A stretch of DNA of 64,000 bases from Pontibacter silvestris. GTDB lineage: Bacteria; Bacteroidota; Bacteroidia; Cytophagales; Hymenobacteraceae. Shown in pieces: positions 17,801 to 26,024 of this stretch (position 1 is the stretch's first letter; every line of letters starts with the position of its first letter). The DNA is taken from contig NZ_JAJJWI010000015.1 in assembly GCF_020907275.1 (NCBI RefSeq), positions 62,001-126,000 of the forward strand. Reading direction: 5' to 3'. The position numbers were made by a program, and so were the translations under genes. The notes beneath the pieces were generated by a model. The model saw only the letters and a list, made by a program, of their open reading frames with translations. It searched no databases and was not told where the DNA came from.

Positions 17801-18179
17801 GCGGATACCTCCCTGCTGTAAGGCCTATTTCAGGATGAAAGGAGGTTGTGCTGAATGGAGCATTACCATCTGCAAAGGTTACCAGAAACGGGTGGTTTGA
17901 ATACCCTGTAAGGTTATTGGTAGTAACACTAATGGGTTGATAAGTTGCACCAACGGGAACAATGACTTGAAGCGTTGTCTCAGTTGCGGCTAGAATAGTT
18001 GCTCTTACTGTACCAAAATAAACAAAGTTGCTGGCTGGAATTATACTAAAGCCTGTCCCTTTTATGAGAATAGTTGTGCCAACGGGGCCTGAACCAGGGT
18101 TAAAAGACTGAATAACAGGTTTCGCAAAAACATGAATGGAAAAAAAGCAGCTAACTAAGAATAGGAGATAGTTTTTCAT
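14865..18179 (-). CDS. T9SS-secreted FG-GAP/VCBS repeat protein with IPT domains
   Basis: 1104 residues with a signal peptide (about 1-19). Order of domains: an IPT/TIG domain (about 20-105); seven FG-GAP/VCBS repeats, each with a DxNxDGxxD calcium-type loop (about 110-480); two IPT/TIG domains (about 485-650); a second set of seven FG-GAP repeats (about 660-1020); and a T9SS type A sorting domain (FPNP...GIYVVKVYNN...MKIMKI). The two halves look like an internal duplication. Such proteins are secreted or surface-displayed and usually bind other proteins or glycans; no catalytic motif is visible. It lies 80 bases upstream of the hexapeptide transferase on the same strand. Confidence 0.88.
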   Translation of the reverse strand: MKNYLLFLVSCFFSIHVFAKPVIQSFNPGSGPVGTTILIKGTGFSIIPASNFVYFGTVRATILAATETTLQVIVPVGATYQPISVTTNNLTGYSNHPFLVTFADGNAPFSTTSFHPEIGLTAGRYPHSISLADFNLDGMSDLLVSRGSSNTVSVFPNTSSDTDLSFGAKLDFEATGSDHAGSATGDLDGDGKLDFVLTNNIGLHSISIFRNTSTTSTISFASKLDFPADNAPYSVAIGDLNGDGKPDLAVGNNGSNKVSLYKNTSMPGSISFEEKVDLVVGSNVYGVAISDLDGDAKPDLTITSQGSKSGIYIMRNISTDGFLFDAPVNYVTATGLFTISTGDLDGDSKPEVIAASAPSNSLIVLKNISTEGSISFHPQQSFTTGSYTVCASIADLNGDGKPDLVSSDRMSNQVSALRNTSTVGNLSFDAPIHYGVGDVPVYVSTGDLNGDSRPDIIAANSSAATVSVLINQIGTNVAPSISSFTPTSGTNGTTVTITGSNFTGATEVYFGDVAASSFIVNSATSISAIVGAGASGSISVTGKNGTATLAGFSFGVPTINSFTPASGPAESLVTISGTNFNPIASENIVFFGAVKAAVRSASATQLDVIVPAGATYQPISVTTNNLTAYSSQPFMQTFSTDNTTITNSSFSVAANYGVGTYPTAVSIADINDDGKADIITVNGVGNTISVLKNNSSSGAIAFNSRLDFNTGPDPRKLAIGDLDGDGKPDIVVNNINSGNESTISVFRNTSTSGTISFASKTDYNTGNGSIGVAIADMNKDGKPDIIVSSGNSGMFSIFKNTTVSPGAISMAPKQDFPLLTHPDNLTTADLDKDGKPDLIISNFSNESISIFRNTSAGGNISLAPRIDYATVAHPTHVITGDLDGDSKVDVIVSSSSDSNTISFFKNISNSDLVSLGVRQDYSLTALNISLADLNGDGKLDLYTGRGLTGLVSVLENTFPGSGDISFAGNIDFTTSTYDTNVATGDLNGDGKPELVAANTIKNNVSVLENNFAEPVVTGITDPGSSQLIKLFPNPVKDKLFLTWNSNRVSLLNIEVVDLQGRQLVISKDMHSGVATDISLLPQGIYVVKVYNNGKLIDTMKIMKI

Positions 18180-18863
18180 GAGGCTGTAAAGTTTATTTTC
18201 AGGCTGTTATATTTTTGTGATGCAATATAGTAATATAGTGTTATTATTTTGTTTTGTTGGATTAGCTAAGTTATGGTGCCATAAAAAACTGTGGGAGATA
18301 GTCATAAAAGGAGCGGCCCCTGACTTAATGGCCTACTTGTTTATGTCCGAATAATTAAGGCCTCAGGTACCGGAACTCCTGTTTAGGGGCAAGTCTTAAT
18401 TAGTGCAAAGTGTTATCTAAAACTACAATAGGATTCATAGCTTTTGCACAAAAGTAACAGCGGTAAGATCAAATTAAATGAAAAAGCTACTTTGCTTAGA
18501 TAGAATTCGCAGGTTTACCTTACCAAGCAGAGGAGTCGGAAAAAGGCTCTTATGGATAAAAAAAAGGAGAGAGGTTACTGTCAGTAGGGGACAGCAAAAA
18601 TAAAATAGCCTAGCCTTTTAAGAAAGCTCAGGAAAGAGCTATGCTAGTTCTACTATAAAAGAAGCAGACACATTATGCCTGTGAAGCCGGATTTGCATCG
18701 GGCTTAAGCTTCAATAGGAGACTGGTAGATAGAAAAGCCTTTTAATAAATTTGTTCTTAAAAAGCCAGGCTGTTTAAGTTTATAACTAGCTGCTGTACTT
18801 ATAAGTTTAAATAGACTGCCAAGGAGGCATTATTATCTATTCTTACGTGCAGTAGCTATACTT
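18180..18863. other. 684-base intergenic region without a convincing gene
   Basis: The region lies between the FG-GAP gene start and the response-regulator stop, both on the minus strand. A minus-strand TACTTTTG at 18456-18449 matches TAnnTTTG and could drive the FG-GAP gene with a leader of roughly 260 bases, though no TTG is spaced correctly. Weak dyads occur around 18316-18400 (CCTGACTTAAT versus ATTAAGGCCTCAGG). No clear terminator for the response-regulator gene is evident. A 41-codon basic frame at 18478-18603 is not convincing. Confidence 0.4.
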
Positions 18864-19634
18864 TTAAATAATGTTAAAGCGTGACATTAATGTCTTCTTA
18901 TAAGACTTTCCTATCGGAACATCACCTTTAGAGAACACGACAGAGTTCTCTTCCAGCGCTTCAATTTTATCAAGGTTAGCAATATAAGAGCGGTGAACAC
19001 GCACGAAATTCTGGGTAGGAAGTTTCTGTTCCATATCCTTTAGCGTTGAGCTTACCAGGTATTTCTGTTCTGCTGTAACAATAAAAGAATAATTATCATA
19101 AGCCTCAACCCAGAGAATCTCATTATACTGCACCTTTATAATACGATGCTTAACTTTTACGAAAATATAATCAGCGGCTATTTCAGGCTCTTTAGGGCTC
19201 TGTGGTACGCCGTCAGTTTCTTTCTCTTCTTTATTATCGTGTTTATAAAGGGCAATTTCAATGGCAGATCGAAGGCTCTTTTCATCAAAAGGCTTTACCA
19301 GAAAACCATCAGGCTCTGTTTTTTTTGCTCTGTCAACTGTTGCGCTGTCAGCATAAGCTGTCAGGTAGATAAAAGGTATATTAAATTCCTGTCGGATGCG
19401 TGAGCCAATCTCTACTCCATCAGCACCTCCCCCAAGGTTGATGTCGAGTATAACCAGATTAGGGTGCTCCTCTCGAATCTTATTGATTGTATCTTCCCCA
19501 GAATCAATAGCACAGGTTTCGTAACCTAATTCTTCCAGACTGGCAGCAAGATCCTCAGCAATTATAACTTCATCTTCAGATATAAGGATTTTGGGTTTTG
19601 TCATATTGTTTGGTTCATACGTGAAATTAAGCAT
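18864..19634 (-). CDS. LytTR-family response regulator
   Basis: 256 residues. The receiver domain (about 14-130) shows the acidic pair EDE, the phospho-acceptor Asp in VILDINLGG, YLTAYAD and the KPF Lys. After a charged linker rich in E and K comes a LytTR DNA-binding domain (about 160-255) with FVRVHRSYIANLDKI. It should bind promoter repeats when phosphorylated. The ATG at 19634 overlaps the kinase stop (TAATG), indicating translational coupling; an inner start at MTKPKIL (19604) would give a more usual receiver N-terminus. Its partner is the upstream propeller kinase. Targets are not visible here. Confidence 0.9.
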   Translation of the reverse strand: MLNFTYEPNNMTKPKILISEDEVIIAEDLAASLEELGYETCAIDSGEDTINKIREEHPNLVILDINLGGGADGVEIGSRIRQEFNIPFIYLTAYADSATVDRAKKTEPDGFLVKPFDEKSLRSAIEIALYKHDNKEEKETDGVPQSPKEPEIAADYIFVKVKHRIIKVQYNEILWVEAYDNYSFIVTAEQKYLVSSTLKDMEQKLPTQNFVRVHRSYIANLDKIEALEENSVVFSKGDVPIGKSYKKTLMSRFNII

Positions 19635-22600
19635 TATGATGGCAAAACAAAATGCAATGTTGATTTTGTGCCATAATGATTGTTGAAAGCAATACGCCCA
19701 CTTAGCTTCTTACTAAGTGAAGTGACGAGTTTCAAACCGAATGATTGGCTATTCTCCAGATTAATTCCTTCAGGTATGCCTTTTCCGTTGTCGCTAACAG
19801 TTAAAGAATAGGTATTGTAACCTTGTTCTTCCAGCATAATGCGCAGTATTCCATTCTGTTTCGTTTGAAACGCATACTTTAACGTATTAGACACAAGTTC
19901 GTTTACAATTAAGCCTAAAGTTATAGCCGAATCTATGTCAACTTTTATGGTTGGTACTTCTAATTCCAGTTTTATGTTTTCTTCTGTTACACCGTATGCA
20001 GCATACAGGCCCTCACAAATAACTCTGAAGTAATCTTCCAGGTCTATATGTGCAAGATCATCATGTTGGTACAGGCGCTCGTGCAGCACAGCCATGGAGC
20101 GAACCCGGCTACGGACGGAGCGCATTACTTCCAAGGCCTCCTGGTCGTGCACGTGGCGAGCTTGCAGGTTAAGCATACTTATTACAATCTGCAAGTTGTT
20201 CTTTACCCGGTGGTGAATCTCCTGCAACAGCATTTCTTTTTCACGATTCTTCCGCTCCAGCAAACGGGTACGGTGTTGTACTCTCATTTCTAAAAGCGAA
20301 TTTAGTTTTACCAGGCTTCTCTCCCGCAAACGTACCACACTTATAACAGAGCCGCCTACAATTAAAAGCAGCACTCCTATAAACCACTCCCTTCGCCAAA
20401 TAGGTGGTACAATAGAGAAAGTATAGGTGAGCGGTTTGGGAGTCCAGTAACCATCATTGTTCTGTGCCAATAACTCAAACGTATAAATACCTGGAGATAG
20501 TCTGGCATAAGTAGCTAAAGTTTTGTCGGTAGCATGCGACCATTGTTCGTCGTATCCTTTTAACCTGTATTTATACCTTACCCTTTCCGGGTCAGACAGA
20601 TTGATGCCAAAAAAATCGAAGGTAACATGGTTTTGGCTATGGGTAAGTTTCAGATCTCTGGGTAAGCCAGTTTCTTTGTTCACGTTATAACCTAGGCTTT
20701 GCCAGTTTGTAGGCTTTAGAAAAAGCAGGATGTTATTAAGCATCAATTGTGGATAAACTTTATTGCGCCTATCCAGCTTCGGGATATACTTTGTTAAGCC
20801 CTTCGCAGTGCCGAACCACACATAACCATCTGGTGTTTGCGTAATAGTGTTAGAAGACACTTCCATGCCACTAAACCCATTCTGGCTGGTGTAAACCTGA
20901 GAGTTGATACCCCCTGTCTTTAAAAGATACTCCAGTTCAACTTTTATAACGTTTCTTGTGGTTCCCACCCACAGGTTATTGGTTTTATCTACAAACAGGC
21001 TTTTAATATCTTCGTTAGGTAAACCATTAGCGGCAGTAAACAGTTTAGGCCGTTGCCATGCTTTATTTAAAACAACAAGGCCATAGTTGAAGCCTCCAAA
21101 GTACATTACCCCTTTCTCATCTTCAGCAATAGAAGTTACTTCATCAATATTAAAATGCTGTAACTCTAGTACTGGTTCAAGCTTACTGTTATTCACCTGA
21201 TACACTCCATTCTCTAAACCAAACCACAACTTATTATGGCTGTCGTTAAAAATACAGTATACACGTTTAGGGGAAGAATCCTCTGTTACAGCCATATTCG
21301 TAAACTTTCCTTTAGAGAAACGTGAGGCCCCATTGGCTGTGGCAAACCACACATTGCCTGCAGAGTCAGGCGAGCACTGATACACTTCATTTGAAGCCAG
21401 GCCACTCTGCTGATTGTAATGCCTGACAGAGTCCGGTGATATATACCAAACGCCCCGGTTGGTACACACCCACATAACCTTCTCGCTTTTTACCCACATA
21501 TCGTTTAAGGTTGTGCCTTCAGGCCAGGGCCTTTTCTGCATCCATTGTAACTGCCCATCTACTAAGTGAGCGGCATGGCCATCATCAGTACCTAGCCAAA
21601 CCTTTCCGTTATTGCCCTGAGCTAGGGCTGATACACGTGGCTCGCTAACTGTTCCGAAGTCAAAATAATGAACAAACCATGGTGCCTTGTACTGTTGTAA
21701 GCCGTAGCCGTCAGTACCAATCCAGATGTTACCTTCTTTGTCTGTGGTAAGTGTGGAAATACGATTGGTGCGTAAACCGTTTAACCTTGTAAGCAGTGTA
21801 AACTCTTTCCCATTATACTGCAGCAGGCCATGCTGGTACAGAGCTATCCAGGTGTTGCCATAGTTATCGTGTGTAAAGTTGGTAACCCGGGGTGAGAAAT
21901 GGGTATAAGGTAATTTAAACTCTGTTAACTGCTGTTGCTTTACTGTCGCTACTCCATCGGTCGTGCCTATCCACAGCGTACCTTTAGCATCATGTGAAAT
22001 GGTTAGTATTTCATCTATAGGTAAGTCGCTGTTACGGGTAGTAATATTAACAACTTTATCATCTTCTATTTTATAGAGGCCATTTTCCTTGCTGCCTACC
22101 CATAGCTGACCAGTAGGTGAGAAGGCAAGAGTTGTGTAATTATGCTCAGGTAATGCGTTGTATTTGACAAATTGCCCTTTAGAAGAGGAATAATAAACTC
22201 CCCGGGCTGTTGTTACCCACAGGTGGCCCTTCTCGTCTTCAACTATATCTGAGACTCCGCCTCTGGGCAAGCCATTTTTTGTATTGAAGATTTTAAACTC
22301 ATCGTTGTCATACTCTATAAGGCCTCTGTCTGATGTGCCTATCCAGATATGGCGTCGGCTATCTTGGTAAAGACAGGCTATGTTATTGCTGCTGAGGCCC
22401 TGCTGTTTCGTGTAGGTTTGAAAAGTACTGCCATTAAAGCGGCTTAACCCTCCTCGTGTTGCCAGCCATAATTGTCGTTTGTTGTCTTGTAAGATGTCAT
22501 TTATCTGAGACTGAGGTAAACCTTGCTCCAGTGTCCAGCTACGGAAGTTGTATTGTTGAGCAGATACGGGAGCAGGAGACAACCAACAGTATAGCCAGAA

Positions 22601-22645
22601 AATTAAACCAGGGCATATAAGGGTTTTAAAAAAAGAGTGCTGCAT
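19634..22645 (-). CDS. Periplasmic-propeller sensor histidine kinase (HisKA_2 type)
   Basis: 1003 residues. Signal peptide about 1-29. Roughly 14 two-component-regulator propeller repeats (for example LWLATRGGLSRFNG, IWIGTSDRGLIEY) form two beta-propellers up to about residue 640. A Y_Y_Y domain (YKYRLKGYDEQW) follows. One membrane helix lies near residues 742-760, then a short coiled coil, then the HisKA_2 phospho-acceptor region EIHHRVKNNLQ near residue 800 and an HATPase_c domain (NELVSN, DNGKGIP). The architecture resembles hybrid polysaccharide sensors, but here the receiver and DNA-binding parts are on a separate protein, the coupled LytTR regulator. Ligand unknown. Confidence 0.92.
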   Translation of the reverse strand: MQHSFFKTLICPGLIFWLYCWLSPAPVSAQQYNFRSWTLEQGLPQSQINDILQDNKRQLWLATRGGLSRFNGSTFQTYTKQQGLSSNNIACLYQDSRRHIWIGTSDRGLIEYDNDEFKIFNTKNGLPRGGVSDIVEDEKGHLWVTTARGVYYSSSKGQFVKYNALPEHNYTTLAFSPTGQLWVGSKENGLYKIEDDKVVNITTRNSDLPIDEILTISHDAKGTLWIGTTDGVATVKQQQLTEFKLPYTHFSPRVTNFTHDNYGNTWIALYQHGLLQYNGKEFTLLTRLNGLRTNRISTLTTDKEGNIWIGTDGYGLQQYKAPWFVHYFDFGTVSEPRVSALAQGNNGKVWLGTDDGHAAHLVDGQLQWMQKRPWPEGTTLNDMWVKSEKVMWVCTNRGVWYISPDSVRHYNQQSGLASNEVYQCSPDSAGNVWFATANGASRFSKGKFTNMAVTEDSSPKRVYCIFNDSHNKLWFGLENGVYQVNNSKLEPVLELQHFNIDEVTSIAEDEKGVMYFGGFNYGLVVLNKAWQRPKLFTAANGLPNEDIKSLFVDKTNNLWVGTTRNVIKVELEYLLKTGGINSQVYTSQNGFSGMEVSSNTITQTPDGYVWFGTAKGLTKYIPKLDRRNKVYPQLMLNNILLFLKPTNWQSLGYNVNKETGLPRDLKLTHSQNHVTFDFFGINLSDPERVRYKYRLKGYDEQWSHATDKTLATYARLSPGIYTFELLAQNNDGYWTPKPLTYTFSIVPPIWRREWFIGVLLLIVGGSVISVVRLRERSLVKLNSLLEMRVQHRTRLLERKNREKEMLLQEIHHRVKNNLQIVISMLNLQARHVHDQEALEVMRSVRSRVRSMAVLHERLYQHDDLAHIDLEDYFRVICEGLYAAYGVTEENIKLELEVPTIKVDIDSAITLGLIVNELVSNTLKYAFQTKQNGILRIMLEEQGYNTYSLTVSDNGKGIPEGINLENSQSFGLKLVTSLSKKLSGRIAFNNHYGTKSTLHFVLPS

Positions 22646-22697
22646 TGTTAGGCCAGTTAGCTAAATTGAGGCTTGAGACTTAAAGCTATAAAAATAC

Positions 22698-22705
22698 TAC
22701 ATTTG
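22698..22705 (+). promoter_or_regulatory. -7 promoter element for the glycosyltransferase at 22744
   Basis: TACATTTG matches TAnnTTTG; TTG at 22673-22675 lies 22 bases upstream. The distance to ATG 22744 is 38 bases. This favours the ATG over an upstream in-frame TTG at 22720. Confidence 0.5.
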
Positions 22706-22743
22706 TATGATAAAGCATTTTGCCTTATCGGAGCAGTTCACGT

Positions 22744-23511
22744 ATGGAAGTTAAACTATCAGTTGCAATCATCACCTATAACGAAGAGAGTAACATTGAA
22801 CGTTGTCTTAAATCAATAGAAAACATTGCTGACGACATAGTTGTTGTCGATTCATTTTCTACTGACAGAACCAAAGATATCTGCCTGGCCTATGGAACAA
22901 GATTTATGGAAAATCCATTCCAAGGATGGATACAGCAGAAAAGTTTTGCGTTGAGCCAGACAAAATACGAGCATGTAATGTGGCTTGATGCCGATGAGGC
23001 TCTGACAGATGAACTAAAAGAATCTGTTCTGGCAGTAAAAAAGAACTGGGCAGCTGATGCTTATGTGGTGAACCGTCTTACTAATTATGCCGGTAAATGG
23101 ATACATCATTCTGGGTGGTACCCTGATAAAAAAGTAAGGTTATTTGATAAAACAAAAGCTGGGTGGGGTGGGCAAAATCCCCACGATAGAGTTGTTCCTG
23201 TGCCGGAAGCTAAAATTAAGAGACTATCAGGTGATGTGTTGCATTATTTCAGTTATAATGTAAAGGAGCACTTAGACCAAATAAACAGGTATACTGACGT
23301 TTTTCAGAATGAAAGCGTACAGAAAGGAAAAAAGATCTCAATATTTGCTCTTTTAGTAAAGCCTCCGTTCAGGTTCTTCAAGACATATTTTATAAAGCTG
23401 GGCTTTTTAGACGGGTTTGAAGGTTTTTTTATAGCAGTACTGTCTTCTTATTCTGTTTTTATCAAATATGCGAAGCCTTATATGTACTATAGGCGAAATC
23501 GCTCCAAATAA
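22744..23511 (+). CDS. GT2 family glycosyltransferase (WaaE/KdtX-like)
   Basis: 255 residues. The N-terminus MEVKLSVAIITYNEESNIERCL is typical of the family. VVVDSFSTD near residue 40 and MWLDADEAL near residue 82 are the nucleotide-sugar and metal sites. HHSGWYPDKKVRLF followed by HDRVV are hallmark blocks of the lipopolysaccharide core glycosyltransferase group. A hydrophobic, basic C-terminus (FFKTYFIKLGFLDG) probably associates with the membrane. The ATG at 22744 is chosen; a TTG at 22720 would add eight residues without family support. It is divergent from the sensor kinase and appears to be a single gene. The acceptor is unknown. Confidence 0.86.
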   Translation: MEVKLSVAIITYNEESNIERCLKSIENIADDIVVVDSFSTDRTKDICLAYGTRFMENPFQGWIQQKSFALSQTKYEHVMWLDADEALTDELKESVLAVKKNWAADAYVVNRLTNYAGKWIHHSGWYPDKKVRLFDKTKAGWGGQNPHDRVVPVPEAKIKRLSGDVLHYFSYNVKEHLDQINRYTDVFQNESVQKGKKISIFALLVKPPFRFFKTYFIKLGFLDGFEGFFIAVLSSYSVFIKYAKPYMYYRRNRSK

Positions 23512-23838
23512 CCAAAGAATTTATTTCTGATATTTTTATTTTAATCTTACCCATCATTCGCTTTTCTTTCTATAGATAAGTGATATAATAGTAACATATT
23601 AAGAATTAATTTGTTAAATTAGGTTAGCTGTAGTTTAAGCAGCATCTGCTGTGATGGAAAGGCATATCTATATTTACTTAAATAAGTATAAGTATGTAAG
23701 AAATAGAACTTTTAAGAACATATGACTCCGGTACTGCATATTGCAACCCTTATGCAGTTAGTAAGGTATGTAAGTAAAATTTCTATATTTGCGTAAATAC
23801 GCAATTGAGAGCTTCATTAAAGTACTAAATCCAGTTAG
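23512..23838 (+). promoter_or_regulatory. Intergenic region with sigma-factor operon promoter
   Basis: This 327-base AT-rich gap holds no gene that I can support. TATATTTG at 23784-23791 matches the -7 element and lies 47 bases before the sigma factor ATG; no properly spaced TTG is present. No clear terminator follows the glycosyltransferase. Confidence 0.5.
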
Positions 23839-24432
23839 ATGAGCGAGCAAACAGGTAAACAATTGAGTAAAGAGGAAAAGGACGCACGGTTCGAAGCAGA
23901 ACTTTTGCCTGTGCTGGACCCTCTGTACAACTTTGCCTATAGGCTCACCTTAGACGAAGACGACGCGAATGACCTGGTGCAGGAAACGTATCTGAAGGCT
24001 TACCGCTTTTTTGACTACTTCGAGCAAGGAACTAATGCGAAAGCATGGCTGTTCCGAATCCTGAAGAACTCGTTCATTAATGAGTTTCGAAAAAAGAGCA
24101 AGCAGCCTGCTAAGGTAGACTACAGCGAAGTAGAGGGGTATTATAACTCCGAAGATGTGGAGGGAGAGAGTGGCGTTGCTACAACTACCGACATGCGCAC
24201 TGAAAGTGTGCAGGATCTGATCGGTGATGAGGTAGCCAGTGCATTGAACGCACTCCCTGTTGATTTCAGGACGGTAATTATTCTTTGTGACCTGGAAGGG
24301 TTCACATATGAGGAAATGGCCAAAATTCTGGATATCCCCATTGGTACCGTACGTTCCAGGTTGCACCGCGCCCGAAACTCTTTGAAAGAGAAGTTGGAGA
24401 AATACGCTAAAAACATGGGTTATAATAGTTAG
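23839..24432 (+). CDS. ECF-type RNA polymerase sigma factor
   Basis: 197 residues. Sigma70 region 2 covers about residues 25-95 (DLVQETYLKAYRFF, NAKAWLFRILKNSFINEFRK). Region 4 covers about 135-190 (VIILCDLEGFTYEEMAKIL, GTVRSRLHRARNSLKEKL) with the helix-turn-helix that reads the -35 box. Between them is an acidic linker of about 40 residues (about 95-135). There is no region 1.1 or 3, which places it in the ECF (RpoE/SigH-like) group. The downstream anti-sigma factor, 23 bases away, should hold it inactive. The same operon continues into gmk and nadD, linking this regulator with nucleotide and NAD synthesis. Confidence 0.95.
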   Translation: MSEQTGKQLSKEEKDARFEAELLPVLDPLYNFAYRLTLDEDDANDLVQETYLKAYRFFDYFEQGTNAKAWLFRILKNSFINEFRKKSKQPAKVDYSEVEGYYNSEDVEGESGVATTTDMRTESVQDLIGDEVASALNALPVDFRTVIILCDLEGFTYEEMAKILDIPIGTVRSRLHRARNSLKEKLEKYAKNMGYNS

Positions 24433-24455
24433 GAATTTTAAGAGTTTTAGTTAAG

Positions 24456-24728
24456 ATGGAAGCAAAATTTACAGAAGCATATCAGAAAGTGGCCGAAGAG
24501 GGGAAAGAAACCGACTGTGAAAAGGTGGCCAAACTTTTAAATTCAATGGTAGATGACGAGGCCTCTGCCGAAGAGCAAACATTTTTTAACAGCCACATTG
24601 AAGAGTGTGTAAGTTGTTTTGAAAGCCATCAGAAACAAAAGCTTCTGAAAGGATTGGTAAGTGGGCATCTCAAGCGCGTTATAGTACCGGAAAGTCTGGT
24701 ACTAGCTATCAAAGCAAGAATCCAATAA
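24456..24728 (+). CDS. Zinc-type (ZAS) anti-sigma factor
   Basis: 90 residues. The core shows HIEECVSCFESH, the H-x3-C-x2-C motif of zinc-associated anti-sigma domains, near residues 47-54, in a helical protein with no membrane segment, so it is cytoplasmic. Such proteins bind their cognate ECF sigma factor and release it on a signal, often oxidative (thiol) stress. It lies directly after the sigma gene and 19 bases before gmk. The short C-terminal tail (VPESLVLAIKARIQ) is like the mycothiol-system anti-sigma group. The signal sensed here is not known. Confidence 0.85.
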   Translation: MEAKFTEAYQKVAEEGKETDCEKVAKLLNSMVDDEASAEEQTFFNSHIEECVSCFESHQKQKLLKGLVSGHLKRVIVPESLVLAIKARIQ

Positions 24729-24747
24729 CTACACTGCGTAACCTCTG

Positions 24748-25332
24748 ATGCAAGGTAAAATCATCATCTTTTCGGCCCCTTCAGGTGCCGGTAAAACCAC
24801 TATTGTTAAGCACCTGTTGCAGGTGAATCCTAAGCTAAGCTTCTCTATATCGGCATGTACGCGAGATAAACGTGGCCGGACAGAAGAAAATGGTAAAGAT
24901 TATTACTTTATCACGCCAGAGGATTTTAAAGAAAAAATTGAGAATGATGAATTTGTAGAGTGGGAGGAGGTCTATGAGGGCGCCTTTTACGGTACACTGA
25001 AATCAGAAATACAGCGTATCTGGGATAGCGGCAAACATGTTATCCTGGATGTGGATGTTAAAGGAGGATTAAGTATAAAGCATTTTTACAAAGAACGAGC
25101 TCTGGCTGTGTTTGTAAAGCCTCCTTCTGTAGATGAGCTGGCTAAACGCTTAACAGCCCGTAATACCGATTCATCATCCAGCATATCCAGCCGAGTGTTT
25201 AAAGCCAAGTTTGAACTTAGCTTCGAAGACCAGTTTGATAAAGTAATTGTAAATGATAACCTGCAAGAAGCTTTCGCTAAAGCAGAACAGCTGGTAAACG
25301 AATTCATCAGCAAAGAAACAGCCACAGTATGA
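24748..25332 (+). CDS. gmk: Guanylate kinase
   Basis: 194 residues, normal length. It phosphorylates GMP to GDP with ATP in the cytoplasm. The P-loop APSGAGKTT is near residue 9. [20 protein letters not shown] is the GMP-binding segment, [14 protein letters not shown] lies near residue 70, and [10 protein letters not shown] near residue 95 is the core strand. The 3' end overlaps nadD by four bases (ATGA), so the two are translationally coupled. It is third in the sigma/anti-sigma operon. Confidence 0.97.
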   Translation: MQGKIIIFSAPSGAGKTTIVKHLLQVNPKLSFSISACTRDKRGRTEENGKDYYFITPEDFKEKIENDEFVEWEEVYEGAFYGTLKSEIQRIWDSGKHVILDVDVKGGLSIKHFYKERALAVFVKPPSVDELAKRLTARNTDSSSSISSRVFKAKFELSFEDQFDKVIVNDNLQEAFAKAEQLVNEFISKETATV

Positions 25333-25901
25333 AAGTAGGGCTGCTGTTCGGCTCTTTTAATCCGATACACGTTGGGCACCTGATTCTGGCAAACTACATG
25401 GCTACTAACACCGATTTAGACACGGTGTGGCTGGTTGTGTCGCCACAGAATCCTTTTAAGCCCAGTAGTACGTTGCTGCACGAGTTTGACAGGTTGCATA
25501 TGGTTTCTTTGGCGATAGCTGACAATCGCAGCCTTGGTGTATCGAACATTGAGTTTAGTATGCCTAAGCCCAGCTATACCATCGATACCCTTACTTATCT
25601 GCAGGAAAAGTATCCGAGTTACGAGTTTGTGTTATTAATGGGAGAAGATAACCTGCCTCTGTTTCCGAAGTGGAAGAACCATGAGCAGATACTGGAATAC
25701 CATAGAGTGTATGTCTATCCCCGTTCGGGCTCTGTTACAACAGAAATTCCAGAAATGCCTAATATCACTTTTATAAAAGCACCTATACTCGATATTTCTG
25801 CCACTTTTATTAGGAAGTGTATCAAAGAAGAGAAATCGATCAAATACTTAGTGCCGGATGAGGTAGCAGAGTATATTCAGGTGCATAAGCTGTATCAATA
25901 G
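25329..25901 (+). CDS. nadD: Nicotinate-nucleotide adenylyltransferase
   Basis: 190 residues. It joins nicotinate mononucleotide and ATP to form deamido-NAD. [11 protein letters not shown] at residues 8-18 is the nucleotidyltransferase (H/T)xGH motif. [10 protein letters not shown] near residue 157 is the conserved ISxTxxR phosphate-binding motif. It is the last gene of the sigma-anti-sigma-gmk-nadD unit and ends before a long palindromic terminator shared with the convergent frr. Confidence 0.97.
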   Translation: MKVGLLFGSFNPIHVGHLILANYMATNTDLDTVWLVVSPQNPFKPSSTLLHEFDRLHMVSLAIADNRSLGVSNIEFSMPKPSYTIDTLTYLQEKYPSYEFVLLMGEDNLPLFPKWKNHEQILEYHRVYVYPRSGSVTTEIPEMPNITFIKAPILDISATFIRKCIKEEKSIKYLVPDEVAEYIQVHKLYQ

Positions 25902-25922
25902 CCTTTTACTGACTTAAACGCT

Positions 25923-26000
25923 GATTTTTCCTGGTCTATAAAACAGAAGAGCCCTGTGCTATAGCACAGGGCTCTTCTGTTTTATAGACCAGGAAAAATC
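25923..26000. terminator. Perfect 78-bp palindrome, bidirectional terminator
   Basis: Every base from 25923 to 25961 is the complement of its partner from 26000 down to 25962, giving 39-bp arms with no spacer. It lies between the stops of convergent nadD (25901) and frr (26025). The G/C-rich centre (GAGCCCTGTGC) and the flanking T/A runs give terminator-like stems on both strands. An arm this long with no mismatch is unusual. Confidence 0.85.
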
Positions 26001-26024
26001 TTTTATCTTCTACAAAGAAAGGAA

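Noticed and set aside
18478-18603. A 41-codon basic frame in the 684-base gap (MKKLLCLDRI...).
   Set aside because: Arg/Lys-rich composition fits chance translation of A-rich DNA; no promoter on that strand and no homologue known to me.
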